In this document: one piece after another, positions 5,539 to 6,660 of the stretch
Layout: every line of letters begins with the position of its first letter
Position numbering within the stretch: the stretch's first letter is position 1
Origin: an uncultured Bacilli bacterium
GTDB taxonomy: Bacteria; Bacillota_I; Bacilli_A; RF39; UBA660
Direction of reading: 5' to 3'
Length of the DNA: 6,660 nucleotides
NCBI GenBank assembly: GCA_905236935.1
Contig: CAJOQL010000037.1
Location: 1-6,660 of the forward strand
Translations under genes and position numbers: made by a program
Notes under the pieces: model-generated
Database searches by the model: none
Told to the model about the DNA's origin: nothing
Seen by the model: only the letters and a program-made list of their open reading frames with translations

Positions 5539-6252
5539 ATGGGAAGAGCATATGAAGTAAGAAAAGCAAGTATTCAAAAAACAGGAGCCGCTAAAGCAAA
5601 ACTTTATAGTACGTATGCTAAAGAAATTTATTTAGCAGCAAAAAAAGGAACACCTGAATTAGAATCAAATATAACTTTAAAAAGAGTAGTTGAAAAAGCC
5701 AAAAAGGAACAAGTACCAAGTGATATTATTAATCGTGCAATCGATAAAGCCAAAGGAGCAGGCGGAGAAGATTATTCAGAAGTTATTTATGAAGGCTTTG
5801 GACCAGGAGCATCTACATTTATAATTAAAACATTAACTGATAACGTTAATCGTACAGTTAGTTTTGTCAGAACTGCTTTTAATAAAGTGAATAAGAGTTT
5901 AGGTGTAACTAATTCTGTATCATATAATTATGATTATTTAGCTATTATTTCTTTTGAAAGTGATAAAGAAGAAGAATTATTTGAAGCAATATTAAATGAA
6001 GGTATCGAATTAATTGATTTTGAAAATGAAAGTGGAACAATTACTATAAGTTGTAATCCAAGTGATATACATAAAGTAAAAGATGTAGTAGAAAAAATAA
6101 TTCCAAATATTGACTATAAATACGATGAAATAGGAATGTATCCTAAAGAATATATAACTTTAGAAGGCGAAGATAAAGAAACATTTGATAAATTATATAA
6201 TATGTTAGACGAAATAGATGATGTAACTGCAATCTATACTAATGTTAAATAA
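5539..6252 (+). CDS. yebC: YebC-family protein of the YebC2/YeeI type (translation factor or regulator)
   Basis: This 237-residue cytoplasmic protein has the full family length and three-domain layout. The N-terminus starts MGRAYEVRKASIQKTGAAKA, the 'MGR' type of Bacillus YeeI and E. coli YeeN rather than the 'MAGHSKW' type of classical YebC. It continues with LYSTYAKEIYLAAKKG (22-37), VPSDIINRAIDKAKGAG (59-75), the family core YEGFGPG (84-90) and LTDNVNRT (99-106). The Trp usually found at residue 5 of the MGR type (MGRKW) is Tyr5 here. Databases call the family a DNA-binding transcriptional regulator; more recent work links YebC/YebC2/TACO1 to relieving ribosome stalling at proline-rich stretches, which I favour for this subtype. 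The acidic C-terminus ends DDVTAIYTNVK like relatives (DDDVQKVYHNV). Single-gene unit with its own promoter and terminator. Confidence 0.9.
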   Translation: MGRAYEVRKASIQKTGAAKAKLYSTYAKEIYLAAKKGTPELESNITLKRVVEKAKKEQVPSDIINRAIDKAKGAGGEDYSEVIYEGFGPGASTFIIKTLTDNVNRTVSFVRTAFNKVNKSLGVTNSVSYNYDYLAIISFESDKEEELFEAILNEGIELIDFENESGTITISCNPSDIHKVKDVVEKIIPNIDYKYDEIGMYPKEYITLEGEDKETFDKLYNMLDEIDDVTAIYTNVK

Positions 6253-6266
6253 TTATTACTAAGCAT

Positions 6267-6302
6267 AAACTAGCAAATAATTAACAATTTGTTAGTTTTT
6301 TT
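6267..6302 (+). terminator. Intrinsic terminator of the YebC-family gene
   Basis: An 11-bp stem with one G-T pair (AACTAGCAAAT at 6268-6278 and ATTTGTTAGTT at 6287-6297), an 8-base loop and a T tract to 6302, starting 15 bases after the stop codon. Confidence 0.85.
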
Positions 6303-6545
6303 ATTGAATAATTAAGCAAATAAATTTCTAATATAAATTATTATTTTAAATAATTAAATGAATTTATTTCTTATTTGGTAATCCTAATTAAACTTATGGT
6401 TTTATCCGCTTTTTAGTAAAAGACTAATTTTAAATATTAAATTCTTTATTTAAATTTTTATAAATAAGTAGTAGCAATTTAACAGTGATTATAGTTCTTT
6501 TTATTTTTTTGAATATTAGTCAATGATGTGAAACATAAAAATTAT
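6303..6545. other. AT-rich stretch with no recognisable gene
   Basis: All frames I checked by eye are broken by frequent stops, and I recognise no protein piece, RNA gene or array. The segment around 6509-6535 (ttgaatattagtcaatgatg) could contain the end of the insertion sequence whose transposase enters from the right, because such elements end shortly beyond the transposase stop, but no partner repeat is visible in the window. Confidence 0.4.
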
Positions 6546-6577
6546 AAAATGACTTAGTTGCATAACTGAGTTATTTT
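6546..6577. terminator. Bidirectional hairpin terminator next to the transposase stop
   Basis: A 14-bp stem (6546-6559 with 6564-6577, two G-T pairs, loop GCAT) with A's on the left and T's on the right directly abuts the minus-strand transposase stop codon at 6578-6580. It can end minus-strand transcription of the transposase and also block plus-strand read-through into the element. Confidence 0.65.
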
Positions 6578-6660
6578 TTATGAATTAAGAAGTTTAATTC
6601 TCATTTCATAAGGTGATAGATAATTTAAAACTTGCATAGGTATATTGTTAGATCTTTTCA
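6578..6660 (-). CDS. C-terminal end of a DDE transposase, probably IS30-like (partial, runs off the edge)
   Basis: Reading the minus strand from the right edge gives 26 in-frame codons ending in TAA at 6578-6580. They contain NNIPMQVLNYLSPYEMR. The 'N-x-P-x-x-x-L-x-Y-x-(S/T)-P-x-E' pattern is the typical C-terminal tail of rve-fold transposases and fits IS30-type tails ('NxLPRKxLxYKTPEE') better than IS3-type tails. The catalytic residues are outside the window, so activity cannot be judged. It converges on the YebC-family gene, with a hairpin and about 325 bases between them. The transposase call is fairly firm; the family is inference. Confidence 0.6.
   Translation of the reverse strand, partial: KRSNNIPMQVLNYLSPYEMRIKLLNS

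Noticed and set aside
6303..6545. Possible small gene or RNA in the region after the yebC terminator
   Set aside because: No open frame with a ribosome binding site and no convincing structured RNA was seen; stops are frequent in all frames read.

Overview
The window is very AT-rich with dense genes. All eight complete or partial genes I recognise use the standard code: TGG encodes Trp and TGA is a real stop at the end of rimI. The gene order tsaE / tsaB-rimI-tsaD matches the Bacillus ydiBCDE order. Together with AGGTGA/GGAG-type ribosome binding sites and U-tailed terminators, this points to a low-GC Firmicute. The camelysin-like/LamG-like surface protein, the style of the patatin and the AT bias suggest an uncultured gut Bacilli/Mollicutes-like lineage; that placement is inference.

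Layout: a terminator of an unseen upstream gene (26-56); a promoter and tsaE (142-594); a gene-free stretch holding frameshifted remains of what looks like a HipA-like protein, closed by a strong terminator (595-1014); a new promoter and the tightly overlapping tsaB-rimI-tsaD operon (1057-3039); a membrane-anchored surface protein with a camelysin/TasA-like N-terminal half and a LamG-like C-terminal half (3084-4304) with its own promoter and terminator; a patatin-like phospholipase (4422-5474); a YebC2/YeeI-type YebC-family protein (5539-6252) with a terminator; about 240 bases with nothing recognisable; then a convergent hairpin and the last 26 codons of a minus-strand transposase, probably IS30-like, running off the right edge.

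Four products belong together. TsaE, TsaB and TsaD transfer the threonylcarbamoyl group onto A37 of ANN-decoding tRNAs (t6A), and RimI is the acetyltransferase habitually encoded with them. The first enzyme of the pathway (TsaC/YwlC) is not in the window. YebC2-type proteins are also linked to translation. The surface protein and the patatin are independent single-gene units.

I did not find a clearly new multi-gene system. The most interesting points are the decayed HipA-like gene wedged inside the t6A locus, the hybrid surface protein with an apparently leaderless promoter, and a repeated arrangement in which the -10 box lies almost on top of the ribosome binding site.
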